Assembly (NCBI GenBank): GCA_030549175.1
Contig: JAUKUA010000005.1
Coordinates: forward strand, 558,001 to 622,000
DNA from: Lasiosphaeris hirsuta
Lineage: Eukaryota > Ascomycota > Sordariomycetes > Sordariales > Lasiosphaeriaceae
Length of the DNA: 64,000 bases
Reading direction: 5' to 3'
Part shown: one piece after another, positions 23,424 through 34,777 of the stretch
Layout of the letters: each line of letters starts with the position of its first letter
Position numbering within the stretch: position 1 is the first letter of the stretch
Translations under genes and position numbers: made by a program
The notes under the pieces: generated by a model
Told to the model about the DNA's origin: nothing
Databases searched by the model: none
What the model saw: the letters and a program-made list of their open reading frames with translations, nothing else

Positions 23424-25427
23424 ATGGGTAAGGTGTTCCCTAGGCTGCGGCCTGACTCGCCATTGCTCTGCTAACGCGCTCTAGCTACCTTCGCAGATGA
23501 GAAGGTTGACCGGGCGAGGTCTTCGGGCAGCGATGCTGCCGTTGCGCCGGCCCACGACATCGAAAAGATGTCGCACACAGCCCCAACCGACGACCATGCA
23601 CCGTTCCATGATACCTTCACTATGGACGAAAATTACGACGGCAAGCCCACCGAGGAGGAGCTTCACACCCTCCGTCGTGTCCCAGGCAGCATCCCCATCA
23701 TTGCCTACATGATCTGCATCGTCGAATTCTGCGAGCGCGCCTCATACTACGGCGTCCAGCCCTTGATCAGCAACTTCGTCAACCGTCCCATGCCCGACGG
23801 CGGAAACGGCTGGGGCGCCCCTCCCGTCGGTGACCAGCAGACAGCAGGTGCCCTCAACATGGGCACTTCGGTAGCCAACGCCGTCAGCCAGTCCTTCAGC
23901 TTACTCGCCTACGGTCTTCCCCTTCTCTTCGGCTGGCTTGCCGATGCAAAGACGGGCCGCTTCAGTATCATCTGCTACGGTATCGCTGTTTGCGGTATTG
24001 CCCACATTCTCATGGTTGCCGCCGGCGCCAAGGACTTGCTCGCCAACGGCAACGCCAAGGCCCCCTATTTTATCTCCGTCTATATGCTCGCCGTTGGCGC
24101 AGGTAAGCCTCACTAATTCACAAAGGCGCATTCGGGAAAACGCTAACCTAACGTGACAGGAATGTTCAAGCCTAATATCTCCCCGCTGCTGCTGGATCAA
24201 GTATCAACAACTGTCCCCAAAGTCATCACGCTGGCGGACGGCGAGCGAGTTATCGAGGATCCTGAGTCGACCATTGAGCGGGTCATGCTTTGGTTTTACC
24301 TCTTGATCAACATTGGCGGCTTCACTGGTGTTGCGACATCATATGCTGAGAAATATGTTGGGTGGTGGCTTGCTTTCATCATCCCCCTCATCCTCTACCT
24401 CCCCCTGCCATTTCTCATGTGGTTCCTCTACAAGCGCCTGCTGCTCCTCCCCCCCGGCGGCAGCGATCTGCCCAACGTCTTCCGCGTCTTGGCCATCTGC
24501 TTCCGCCGCGGCGGAATCAAGAGGATCGGCCGCCATGGGTTCTTCGACTTGGCCAAGCCCTCCAACATCGCCGCCGCCGGTCTTGATGGCGCCTACCACG
24601 TCCGATGGAACGACGTGTTTGTCGAGGATGTTCGCCGCACCTTCCAGGCTACTGGTATCTTCTGCTTTTTTCCCATCCAGTATCTCAACGACAATGGCAT
24701 TGGCAATGCCGCCAGCTTCTTGTCGACCATGCTCGTCACCAACGGAGTCCCCAACGACGTCATCGGAAACATCAACCCCCTGTCCATCATTCTTGCCGCC
24801 CCCATCCTCAACTACGGCCTTTATCCTTTCCTCCGCAAGGCCAATATCCACTACGGCCCAGTTGCCCGTATCACGACCGGCCTAGCCATGTCGACCCTGG
24901 CCGGCGTAGGATACACGCTTCTAAACAAGTTTGCCTATGAGCAGTCACCTTGCGGCGAGTTCGGCTCGAGCGACTGCAAAATTGGTGACGGTGTGGCTCC
25001 CATTAGCATTTGGTGGATGATCCTCCCCTACGGGGTTGGTGGTATTTCGGAGTTATTCATCAACGTGCCGGCATACGGAATTGCCTACTCCCGTGCTCCC
25101 CCCAACATGCGTGGTCTTGTGACCGCCATCAACCTCTTCAACACAGCCATTGCGTACCTCATTGGCCTGGCTTGCTCGTCGGTTATTACTGACCCGTACC
25201 TTACATGGGATTTCGGTGGCTGCGCCATTGCTGGTGGCATCATGACTGTTCTCTTTTACTTTACTTTCCGCCACATCGACAAGGAGGAGTACGTTCTCAG
25301 CAAGAACACGGGCAGCCACGTCAAGATGACGGGGACGAACACCCTTGTTGGTAACGAGAACAACAACAGCATCAACAGCCCGGCAGCTATTGCCAAGAAC
25401 GAGGTGGTCTTGGCGCCCAAGCAGTAG
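23424..25427 (+). CDS. PTR2: Proton-coupled peptide transporter, PTR2/POT family
   Basis: Exons are 23424-23427, 23485-24102 and 24160-25427 (629 aa). The first coding exon is only ATGG. Two acceptors 12 nt apart (after 23484 or after 23496) both keep the frame, giving MATFADEK or MDEK starts. After an acidic cytosolic N-terminus, family motifs appear in order: FCERASYYGVQPLISNFV, LLFGWLADAKTGRF, a long central loop, FFPIQYLNDNG, and SELFINVPAYGIAYSRAPPNMRG. Hydrophobic segments are compatible with twelve membrane spans. Such transporters import di- and tripeptides across the plasma membrane with protons. It lies between two secreted-protease genes, consistent with peptide use, though not an operon. 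Confidence 0.94.
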
Positions 25428-26151
25428 GAGAGCTATTGTAATTATGGTCAGGGTTGTTTCGGCTGCGGTGGATCCAATACGTTGGATACCACAGGTGTAG
25501 ATTAAGATATCCTACCAACATAATATCATATAGATATATAATAGGATTCCTTTATTATGTGAATTTTTACTCGTTTTGTTCTTTGCACACGGATGTTTGA
25601 CATGTCACACGTGCCTGCCTTAGGAAGGTAGGTGACACTAAATGAGTATTGTTAGGTAAAATCATGCATGCCTCTATTCAAGCGCCATTTCTACCTCCCT
25701 GATATTCTCCCCAGTTATAATTACATACAGAAAAGCTCTTCCCTTCTAGAACTGAAGCCGCCCAATAAAAGGAAAGGATAGACAAGCCACAGCGATAACA
25801 ACCGCCTGCGCACCACCTTCAGCTCTTGATACACTAGGCCCTGACGCATTTATATTCCCGACCAATTCAAGCCATACCTCAGTGAAGACCTTAAGAGTCG
25901 CATGTGAGGAATTCTTGGGCGGCAAATACTACTTTGGACTGGTTCGACAGAGCTTCGTTGGTATGTTGATGGATTGAGCCACCGCGTGGAGGCCCGGTTG
26001 CGGCCCCTGAACACACGGAAGATGTGGGCTGTAAGCCTGTCAAAGGGTGGAAAAGGCATTGAGTGGATGGAAATAGCGGTAGCTAGGTCTGCAGTGTCGG
26101 TGTTTATGGACCCGAGGGTGGTGTGCGGACGGTTGCTATCTTATCCAAGTC
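25428..26151. other. Intergenic region between convergent transporter and subtilase genes
   Basis: Shared 3' flanks of two convergent genes. AT-rich with TATA-like runs near 25500-25560; no ORF with a plausible product. Confidence 0.4.
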
Positions 26152-29100
26152 TCACGGCTTATATGGGAGGATGGTGATCTGGGGTGTCTCCCACACATGC
26201 CAGTTGTCCGAGTGCGCGGGCTCGCTGAAGGGGATCTGCGCGGCAAACCTCATCCTACCCAACCATCATTAGCAAACCCGATAGAAGGGAATGGAGGAAG
26301 CAAATAAGACACTCACGTATAATTCCCCGGCGCGATGTAGGTCCCATTCGCCAGCTTGCCAAACCACCAGAACCCCTGCTCGTACCAATTCCAGCTGCTC
26401 GTCCGCGTCAGCAGCCCGAGCGGGAACGGCACCGTCGCCTCCTTGTCCATGGTGCTGGGGTCAAAGCCCCAGTAGTAGTCGCTCTCGAGCCAGTACGTCG
26501 CGCTGCCGACATAACCATTCTTACCCGCCACCGGCGGGTAGCTGTCCCACTGGTGCTCCTTCCACCCAGCCTCGAAAATGTCCCACCGCAGCTGCTTCGG
26601 CCCCCACTTGAAGGCGGCGTACACCTTCGGGAAAGACTGCGCCTCCCATGTGAGGTTGAAGTCGTACGTGTTGTAGATGGAGATGTCGTCGCGGTTCGGA
26701 CCTGACACTTGGTAGGGCGTGTTGTCGCCAAAAAGGGCACGGCGGAGCGTGTTCTTCAGGTCGAAGCCAGCGCCCGTGTAGGGGATGCTTAGCTCGTCGC
26801 CGTTGGAGCCCGACAGAAGCACCTTACCGGAGTAGACAGGGAGTTTGTCGGCAGAGAGGCCTTTGGGGGGCTCGAAGGAGATTTTAGCCAGCTTGGTTTG
26901 CCCTGGCGCGATGGTGAGGGGTGACGGGAGAGAGGCAGCGGGGGTGAAGGCATAGGGCTCGAGTTCCCAGAAGGAGGCAATGAAGTCGGGGGAGTTGGGG
27001 GATTGGGCGTCGAAGGTGCCGGCAGGTTGGAGGCTAAACTTGTAAGTGACCGGGGAAGTTCCGCTGTTGGTGATGGAAACCGAGTGGTACCGGCTGAAGT
27101 GGGCCGTGTCATTGAGGGTGAACTTCTCAAAGGACAGCGATGTAGTCGAGGTCACGATCTTGGTCGCGTTGATCAAACCAGTTCCGACTTGCGGGACAGG
27201 CGCCCAGAAGCCATAGTCGATGGGTAGGTTTACGGGCTGGCTGACCTGCCACGGCACGGCAGCACCGCTCGAAATGATTCGATCAGTGAGTTGCTTGCCG
27301 AAGCCAGAGCCATGCACCTTGCGGCCGCCGTGCTTGCCGATATACAAGGCGGCGACTCCGGCCACGTAGGGGCATGCCATCGACGTGCCTGACAATATGG
27401 CCCATTGACCGTCGAGATAGGTGCTGTAGATGTTGCGACCGGGAGCAGCGACATCAGGCTTGATGTCAAGCTCAAAGGTGCCCCCCCAGCTCGTGAACTC
27501 GGAGGGGATGCCGCCCGCCGAGTTGTAAAGTCCGACAGCCCAGCTGGAGTCCTCGGGGATGAAGAACTTGGCGGTAACGTTGCCACCAGCTTTGATCGTA
27601 GCGATGATAGCCTCGCCAGCCTTGGAGTCAATAAGACCCACGGGGATATCAGGGTCAACACCGCCTGGGTTGATGGCGGGGTTGCCGTTGTTGTAAAACA
27701 GAATGCGCTTGGCGCCAAATTTGGCAGCGTTGGCTTGCTTGACGGCAAAGTTGCAGGTACCGCGGCGGATTAGCGCGATACCACCCGAGAGGTCGGGCGT
27801 GTTGGCCGGGAGGGGGTCGCAGCCGTCGGCAGGGTTGGTCGTGTCAAACGAGATGGGGATGATGGGCAGGTCGGTGGGGAGGTCCCACAGGCCCCAGTTG
27901 TTGTCGGGCTGGTAGGCAAGGTTTGTCGTGTTGGACGTGCCATCGAGAGTGAAGATGGCCTTGAAGGGCGGTGCGGCGGCCACGCTGGCGTCTGTTGAGG
28001 CCACGGCAATAACATTCTTGCCCGACGACCCTGAGCTGGCGAAGAACGGGCCGTCTACGCCAGAGTTGCCGGCCGAGATGGTCACGACCACGCCCTGGTC
28101 AACCAGCCGCGAGGCCACTGTTGCCCAGGCGCCCTCTGACCAACCGCTGGTGCCTCCGATACTCGATGTAATCACATCGGCCTAGAAGGTAAGTTAGCTA
28201 GTCTGGTCTTGTATAAAGAAAGAAAAATATGTTTGTGTCTTACCCCTGCCTGGTATGCTAAGAGGAAAGCCTCAATCAGGGTGTCCTCGTCTGTGCTGTC
28301 AATCTACTCCAGGGTCAGCCGAATGCCTAGATTAGGGAGGGGTTCTGTGAGGGCGCCATACTGTGCTGAAGACTTTGTAAGAGAGAAGCGTAGCTTCGGG
28401 GGCCACGCCGGTGTACCTGCTCCGATCATGTCAGCAAGTTGCCTTGATATTGATACACTCAGGGATTCTTACCATTCCGACTTTCCTGCAATGATACCCG
28501 CAACGTGGGTACCGTGTCCCAGCGCATCCAGTGGGTCAGAGTCGGGGTCTTTTGGAGTGGTAGGCCAGGCTGCACTTCAAGTCAGCTATTCCGTCGTGTT
28601 CAGGTTACCCCTGAAATCGCAGAGACGGGAAACTCACAAACATCTCCAACAAGATCGTACCCTCCCGCCACCTTAAACCCGGGTCCAAACCCGCCACCAA
28701 GCTACGGTACACTCGTCAACACACGACTGCACTCGCAGAACAAGAGAAACCTACCGCCGGATGCCGATAATCAGTCCCGGTATCTACGACCGCCACAATC
28801 GCCCCCTTGCCCAGGACGCCCGCCTTGTGCAACTTGTCAACCCCCGTGTACTCGTGCACCGAGTAGTTGCTCGCAGTGGCGTCATCGCTGAACGAGGCCA
28901 GAGGGGTGACAGGTCCAAGGTGGATCTTGCCGACAGGCCATGCCTGGGCAATCTCGACCAGCCCCTGAAGCGAGTCGACGTTCTCTTCGTCCGACTCGAT
29001 GCTCAGACCAGTAAAGACGTCTGTCTTGAAGGTCCGGACGACCCTGGCGCCTGCAGCGGAGAACTTGGAGGCAAGGACTTCGAGGCTGATTCCCTTTGAG

Positions 29101-29298
29101 GTGGCTGTTAGAGTTGGGACCGTTAAAAGGGGTGGGAAAGGAGGTTACCTTTTCAGTCTCGATGATGAACTTCTTGGGCTGGATGACTGTCGAGTTGGAG
29201 GAGCTCGAGTTCTTCTGGACCGGACGCGGTCGTACTCCTTGGCTGGCAGTCGCCAGCAACGGCAGCAAGCCCGTGAGGATAACGCTTGACAGGTGCAT
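26152..29298 (-). CDS. Secreted subtilisin-like serine protease with PA and C-terminal Fn3-like regions
   Basis: Eight exons (29298-29149, 29093-28755, 28701-28638, 28569-28473, 28416-28362, 28303-28244, 28181-26317, 26254-26152) encode 910 aa. A signal peptide and an inhibitor-like prodomain (FIIETEK...TFKTDVFTGLSIE) precede the S8 catalytic domain. The triad is Asp154 (VVDTGTD), His206 (GHGTHVAG) and Ser522 (SGTSMACPY), with oxyanion Asn294 in SAGNSG. Between His and Ser sits a protease-associated (PA) insert with GGIALIRRGTCNFAVK. After the catalytic domain comes an Fn3-like region (about 590-720) and a long C-terminal tail. Domain order matches large fungal subtilases such as minor extracellular protease Vpr-type enzymes. 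The prodomain junction (acceptor CAAAG at 29094) is the least certain splice. Confidence 0.92.
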
Positions 29299-31659
29299 CC
29301 TTGTGGGTTGCGGCTGTCGAGTTAAGGAGAGAACCCGTGGGGATCAATAGTTGTTGGCAAAGTAACCCTCTTCACACGGGGTCGAGAGCGAGGCATCCCC
29401 ATCATATATCCTGCGGTGTTATAAACCGAGGATACGCTAGGGTTGTACGCGGTCCCATGTCCCCATGTCCCCCGTACTTGCGGAAGGAATCTTTGCCTCG
29501 TGTCGTGTTGCTCTGCTGTGTGCCCAAGGGATGTGATGATGCGATGCCCGCCGCTGCTCGCGCCAACATGAACACGGCGGAGACAGGATCTCACCTGCCA
29601 GACTGAGCGAGCTGCCATGGCGAGTGTCTGAGCAGGAAGGCTGTAGTCACGAGCGTCAAACAAGACGGTTCCGACGTAGCGGGCATGTGAGAGGAAATTA
29701 CGCAGCCCTCAGCACTGGCTCGCTGTTCTCTGCCTGGCCAAGTCGCGGGTAGGGCGTCCTTGATGCCTGGTGTCTTCGAGCTCTGAGCTGTGGTGGAGGG
29801 GTAATTAAAGGAGCTACTGCAGGTGGTGCAATGGCACGGCATCGGGCGAAACCTGGTATTGTGACGCTGGAACGAAATCATCATGTGCAGATAAGGGGAT
29901 TGTAGGATTCTGTTTTCGTAAGGTCGAGACGCCGGTCCGATCCAAGAACCCGGATGGGCGCGCCAAGAAGGGATGGCCCATGGCCGAGCGAGACGGGAGC
30001 TGGGAACACTCCGATTCGAGGTTGAGCCTTGGACGCAAGACACACTCCTCAACCTCGCCTTTCGTCGTGTTTCTTGTCGACACGACCTGTCCTCATCTCC
30101 CAGAATGCTGAGGAGGATCACGACCTGCGCAACATGGCCCGTATGACACAGCACAAAACCAGCACCAGCAATCGACAGCACCGCGCGCGGGGAAGCAGGG
30201 CGCAATGGCCAACTGATAGGAAGTCCCTCCGACTCACAGTACGGGCGATAAGGTTAATTCCCCTGCATCGCTCCCAGGTCATCGGCTTTCCATGTAGAGC
30301 GTGACCAGTTGACCAAAAACCGACGAACTATACCCCACGGCGAGGTGGCAGTGGATGCTAAGGTGTGGCAGTTGAGGCGCTTCGCAGGTGGGATGGTCAA
30401 TTAATTCGAATTAATTCGCCAATTCCTGGTTCGCCAAGTTCGTCAAAACCCCAACTGGGCAGCTCGCCACTGAGACCTGCCAGAACGCGCCTAGAAGACA
30501 GCATATCGATGGCACGTCAGGCTGCGCGGGCGGAGAGAAGCGACTCTATAATTATACGGGCATGCAGTCAATTATGGCAAATCGCGAGTCGGGGAATTGA
30601 GCGGAGCGATGGCGACACAGCGGCGGGAAGTCAAGGAGACCTATGTTACCGGTCTCGTTGAGTTTCACCGCACACCGAGGCTACGCACAGCACGTAGGTT
30701 CCACCAACCCAAACGTTGTGAAGTGCTACAACGCAGGCAAACACTGGCACAGCATCCCGTTGGCGGTAGCATTGGCGTAGGACTTGGGTTCTGAGGTAGG
30801 CAGCGCAAGATTTGGCGGGGTCCAGAGTCGTCCATTTGTCCGTGGTGCGACGTGACAGAAAAGAGGGGCCAGTGGCACCAAAAGGCCTCATGGAAGAGAG
30901 ACTGAAATCTTCTTCGCATCTCGAGCAAGACCCGAGAGTGCAACGAAAAAAAGTCAAATGGTAGCCGGTCAGACTTCCATCGATACCCACCCTGCCCGAG
31001 CGCCCGAAGGCAAGACCTCGAAGACAGGGTACAGATCATCGCCCGCTCTCTATACAGCCGCAGTCCGAAGACCAGCGACCGCCACCCTTGCGGGCGGGTC
31101 GAGAGCAAATGGTCCTCACTGTAGGGCGTCGAGGATGTAAATCATCAACCCGGGTGGGATTTGTGGCTCCTTTAGGGAACACAAAAGAGGACGACTACTA
31201 TAGAAATGATTCTCCTGTTGGCGATGTGTGGTTAGCATACTGCTGGAGGCGAAGGCTAACAGTAGGGGGTGGCTTACTGAAGTATTGTCGACATAAGAAA
31301 AAAAGAAAAAGAAGAGGAAGAAGAAGCGGCTCGAAGAGATTATATAGTTGTTCTGTGGGCCCGTGCGTATGTGCAAATTCTGCCGACATCTTGTGGGCCA
31401 CTGCGCCTGGTGGTTCTGCCGCTTATCACCGCCAAAATATCGCTCGACCAGGGAATCCCGTCCTCGACAACCATGAAAGCAAAGGAGTGGAAGCACACGG
31501 CTGGGATCTGTTGCGTTGTTCTTCTATGTTTGGCTCTTAAATTCCATATATCACCACATAATAGCTGTTGCTGTTTTCCCGAAACCGCAAGCATGGCAAG
31601 ATTTTTGAGTGCACCAAGTCATGAAAAGCTCATGTCAAAGAGGTTTGGTCTTTGAAGCT
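29299..31659. other. Intergenic region upstream of the subtilase
   Basis: About 2.4 kb. 29299 upward is the subtilase promoter. ORFs at 29591-30205 and 30665-31108 (minus) and 31088-31540 (plus) overlap one another, have no domain and are probably chance frames. A purine-rich AAGAAAAAG stretch lies near 31290-31330. Confidence 0.4.
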
Positions 31660-32766
31660 TCATGACTGTGTAGCTTGCTCAGAATAAAGCTTCTGCTTCT
31701 GTATCCACTCCCTTACTGCTGGGGTAGCCATCTCGTCGAGTTTGTCCCAGTCCTGCTTCTGGGCAGCCTCTCTGGCATAAGTGCTGCTGACAATCTGCTC
31801 TGCCTCCTTGCGTCCCTCAGTCAGCTCAATCCTACCCGCCCATTCTTTGTCGCCCCCTATCCTCGTTAGGCCGTCAGCCTGCAATAAATCTTCTAGATAT
31901 GCTCGTTGCTCTTCCTTGCCGCCCCACTCATCGTTAGTCCTCAACGTGACGCGCAGCTTCACGCGGTCGAAGAATGGGCCTAGCGCTCTCTGCATTGGCG
32001 TCTGCCCAGCGCTCGTGACCTCCCCCTCCGATGTAGGCGGCCCGGCGTAGTATTTTGGGTTGAAGATGCGGATCAGCGTGTCGTACCCGGCGAGGATGAC
32101 CTGCTCCATCTGCCGCGCCCCCTCCCTGGCCTCTGAGGTGTAGAAATCCGACGCGGCGATCTCGGCGCTCTTCTCTGCGAAGTACGGCAGCGTGGACAAT
32201 CCGATATCTATGCTCAGTTCTTCATCAGACGAAGCAGCCTCCCCCTGCGACGGCTCCTCCCGCTGTCCCGCCCGCACCTCGTCCTGTACGTCCTTGGCGA
32301 ACGCCCACATCATCGCAAGCCGCTGCTCAAACGCCGCCGGCTTGGGCGCCTTGTCGGCATTGTTCACCGCGAGCAGCAGCAGCACGCGCAGGGCACTCAG
32401 CTTCTGTCCCTCCCCCCGTACCAAATCATATATTCCAGACGTGACCATGCGCAGGTGGGCTCGGGTGGGAGGGTTGAAGGACGAGTCGAGCACGACCAGC
32501 GTGTGCGGCGTCGTCGGCGGGCGGACCGGCCTCGGGAGGTGATTTTGGTGCTTGTAGAGTGGATGGCCATTGCCTGGGTTTTTGAGGTAGGCTAGCGGCG
32601 GGAGGGTGCCAACGACGCAGAAGGCCGCCGCCGAGTCTTGGAAGGACAAGAGCGCGTTGTGGAAGAACTTGACCAGCGGCGGGCCGGACTGCCCAGCTGG
32701 GAGCAGCGATTGCGCGCGCATCGAGCGCTCGATCATGGGCGGCAGAGGGGAGTTGGGGGTGGGCAT
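31660..32766 (-). CDS. POF1: Pof1/NMN adenylyltransferase-like nucleotidyltransferase
   Basis: Intronless, 368 aa. The nucleotidyltransferase signature SSFNPPTRAHLRM (about 95-107) fits the GxFNPPTxxH pattern of NMN/nicotinate-mononucleotide adenylyltransferases. The C-terminal VSSTYAREAA (about 341-350) matches the ISSTxxR motif that contacts ATP. Between them lie LAVNNADK and a Glu/Ser-rich insert (about 165-185) typical of fungal Pof1-like proteins. Known members make NAD from NMN and ATP, or show ATPase activity linked to protein quality control (yeast Pof1). The substrate here is inferred from motifs only. The first Met at 32766 is used; a later start at residue 11 is possible. Confidence 0.85.
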   Translation of the reverse strand: MPTPNSPLPPMIERSMRAQSLLPAGQSGPPLVKFFHNALLSFQDSAAAFCVVGTLPPLAYLKNPGNGHPLYKHQNHLPRPVRPPTTPHTLVVLDSSFNPPTRAHLRMVTSGIYDLVRGEGQKLSALRVLLLLAVNNADKAPKPAAFEQRLAMMWAFAKDVQDEVRAGQREEPSQGEAASSDEELSIDIGLSTLPYFAEKSAEIAASDFYTSEAREGARQMEQVILAGYDTLIRIFNPKYYAGPPTSEGEVTSAGQTPMQRALGPFFDRVKLRVTLRTNDEWGGKEEQRAYLEDLLQADGLTRIGGDKEWAGRIELTEGRKEAEQIVSSTYAREAAQKQDWDKLDEMATPAVREWIQKQKLYSEQATQS

Positions 32767-33418
32767 TACGGGTGGTTAAGGCATCATCTTGTCGGATTGT
32801 TGGTCGATGCCGGAGCTGTCTCGAGCTGTTGGTGTTGAGGGCGAGGGTGACAATGCGGGGGTGGGGTAATTACGCCGTCAGCTTGCCACACAGCTGTCGA
32901 CTTCAGCACCCAACCCCAACAACAAACACCCTGAGGGATTGTTCATCCGGCACGGCGGGGTATGGACAATATATCGCGCCTTACTTCGCAACCTAGCCAA
33001 CTTTGAGATTTATTGTTGCTTCGTCCGGGACGGCACGGCATGACAATCATACCCTTCAATGGGTGGATGCTACCCGAATGCAAGGAAACAGCAGAACATA
33101 TATAGGTATCCATGGCCAAAGGCCAAAGGGGTCGCAAGAGCGAGGAATGTAGCAGCAGATACCTTGAACACAAAGCGACAATGTGTCCAGCGCCATCTGC
33201 CGAGTCGCACAAATCCGCGGCATCTTGCTTGACCCCTCTGCGATCTGCAGGTTAACAGATTAAATCCCGTCCACGGCTTGCTATCCTGTGCCCCTGAATC
33301 CGAGGAGAACATCTGGATCCCTGTGTCTTATTGGGATATAAGGTCGATGCCTCGCCATCTGCTTGGCAAGATGCCCAGACCATCTGTCCATCTCCCCATT
33401 GTACAACAAAACGCAAAG
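32767..33418. other. Divergent promoter region between POF1-like and SDR genes
   Basis: About 650 bp between two divergent starts (32766 minus, 33419 plus), so both promoters lie here. No repeat or ORF of note. Confidence 0.45.
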
Positions 33419-34381
33419 ATGGCCCCTCTCGTCTGGCTCATCACCGGCAGCACCTCCGGCTCCGGCTTGGCCCTGGTATCGGCGCTCTCGGCGCGCGGCG
33501 ATCAGGTAATCGCCACGGGCCGCGACGCCTCGACCCGTCTCGCCCACCTGCGTTCCCTGACCGTCGCCGTGCTCGACCTGGACGTGACCGCCCCCCTCAC
33601 CTCCATCCAAGCCGTCATCGCTACTGCCGTGGCCATATTTGGGCGCGTTGACGTGTTGGTCAACAACGCGGGCGTGTGGCGCATGTCGGCGCTCGAGGAG
33701 GCGAGCGAGGCGTTTGTTCAGGGAATTTTCGACGTTAACTTGTTCGGCGCCGTCAAGGCCACCCAGGCCATGCTGCCGCACATGCGCGCGGCTAAGCAGG
33801 GCACTGTGGTGTTCATCGGGGCGGGACTTGGGTGGGCGGCGATCCCGTTTGTGGGGTATTATTCCTTGACTAAGGCGGCGCTGACGAGTGTGTCTCCTCC
33901 ATCTTGCTCGCACGACGAAGGGACAGGCTGCTAATTATTATCAGTGTTCGCCGAGAGCTTGCAGAAGGAAATCGGGGGGTTGGGACTTCGCTCCATCATC
34001 TTCGAGCCGGGCGGCTTTGACTCGGACATTGGCGCGCCGAGGGAGGGCGAGATTGCTTTTCAGGGGCCGTACATAGACGACTATCAGCCCCTTTTCGGGA
34101 AATCGTTTGGCGGGCCTCCCCCCAAATTGGCGGGCGACATCACCAAGATTCCCGGCGCCATTATCGACGTTATCAAGGGCGAGGGCGCAGCAAAAGGCAG
34201 GCCATTTCCTGTGCGTGTTGTCTTGGGGCCTGACTCACTTGATGTTATTCGGCAAAAGTGCACTGAGCAGTTGCAGCTGCTTGATGATTGGGCGGATGTG
34301 TCGCTGAGTACTATGATCGAAGGCCAGAGGGAGACGGCGCCCTTTTTGATGGATATTTGCTCCATCCTGCCCAAGGCATGA
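33419..34381 (+). CDS. Short-chain dehydrogenase/reductase, classical-type fold
   Basis: Two exons (33419-33887, 33945-34381) encode 301 aa. The cofactor motif TGSTSGSG lies near the N-terminus (about 8-15), NNAG is present, and the YSLTK catalytic block (YxxxK) is intact. At the position where classical members carry the catalytic Ser, 13 residues before the Tyr, this protein reads IGAGLGW, so the Ser appears to be replaced by Ala. The C-terminal part (EPGGFDSDI, DDYQPLFGKSFGG) resembles fungal retinol-dehydrogenase-like SDRs. NAD(P)-dependent redox of an unknown alcohol or ketone is expected, but activity is uncertain. An upstream in-frame Met at 33278 was rejected because the Rossmann fold starts at MAPLVWLITG. 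Confidence 0.88.
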
Positions 34382-34777
34382 ATCACGGTATGGGGATGGG
34401 GGAAAACGAGAAAATTTCAACATCTTATTGTCACCCAGTTCATTGTTCCTTGCTCTGTCTATACTACGCACACGAAAAACTTCAGATTTGGCCGTCGATT
34501 GCAGTTGCCAGCCGCCTCTGTGTAACCGTAACACCATTCCGGAAGAGCCAGGATGCTAAACGGCAAAGTTTGCCTCGCGACTTCTCTAAAACGCAAACAG
34601 AGGGGTATCATGCTGTGAAGGGAAAAAACCATCCCACCCAAATCCCAGCCCCTGTCTTCTCATCCAGTTTTTCCTACACCTAAAACGGAGCCCTGCAGGA
34701 CTTCGTCCACAGAGCCATAACTACTCCAGGTCAAAATGCAAAATCAGTTGCCCAATGAGGTAACCAATGTTCAACCC
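34382..34777. other. Intergenic region between convergent SDR and APC10 genes
   Basis: Shared 3' region of the convergent SDR and APC10 genes. No ORF or repeat of note. Confidence 0.4.

Noticed and set aside
24339..24851. 170-aa minus-strand ORF
   Set aside because: It is antisense to transporter membrane segments; its acidic repeats arise from the complementary codons.
29591..31540. Several 100-200 aa ORFs between subtilase and the Pof1-like gene
   Set aside because: They overlap on opposite strands, lack domains and splice partners, and have atypical composition.
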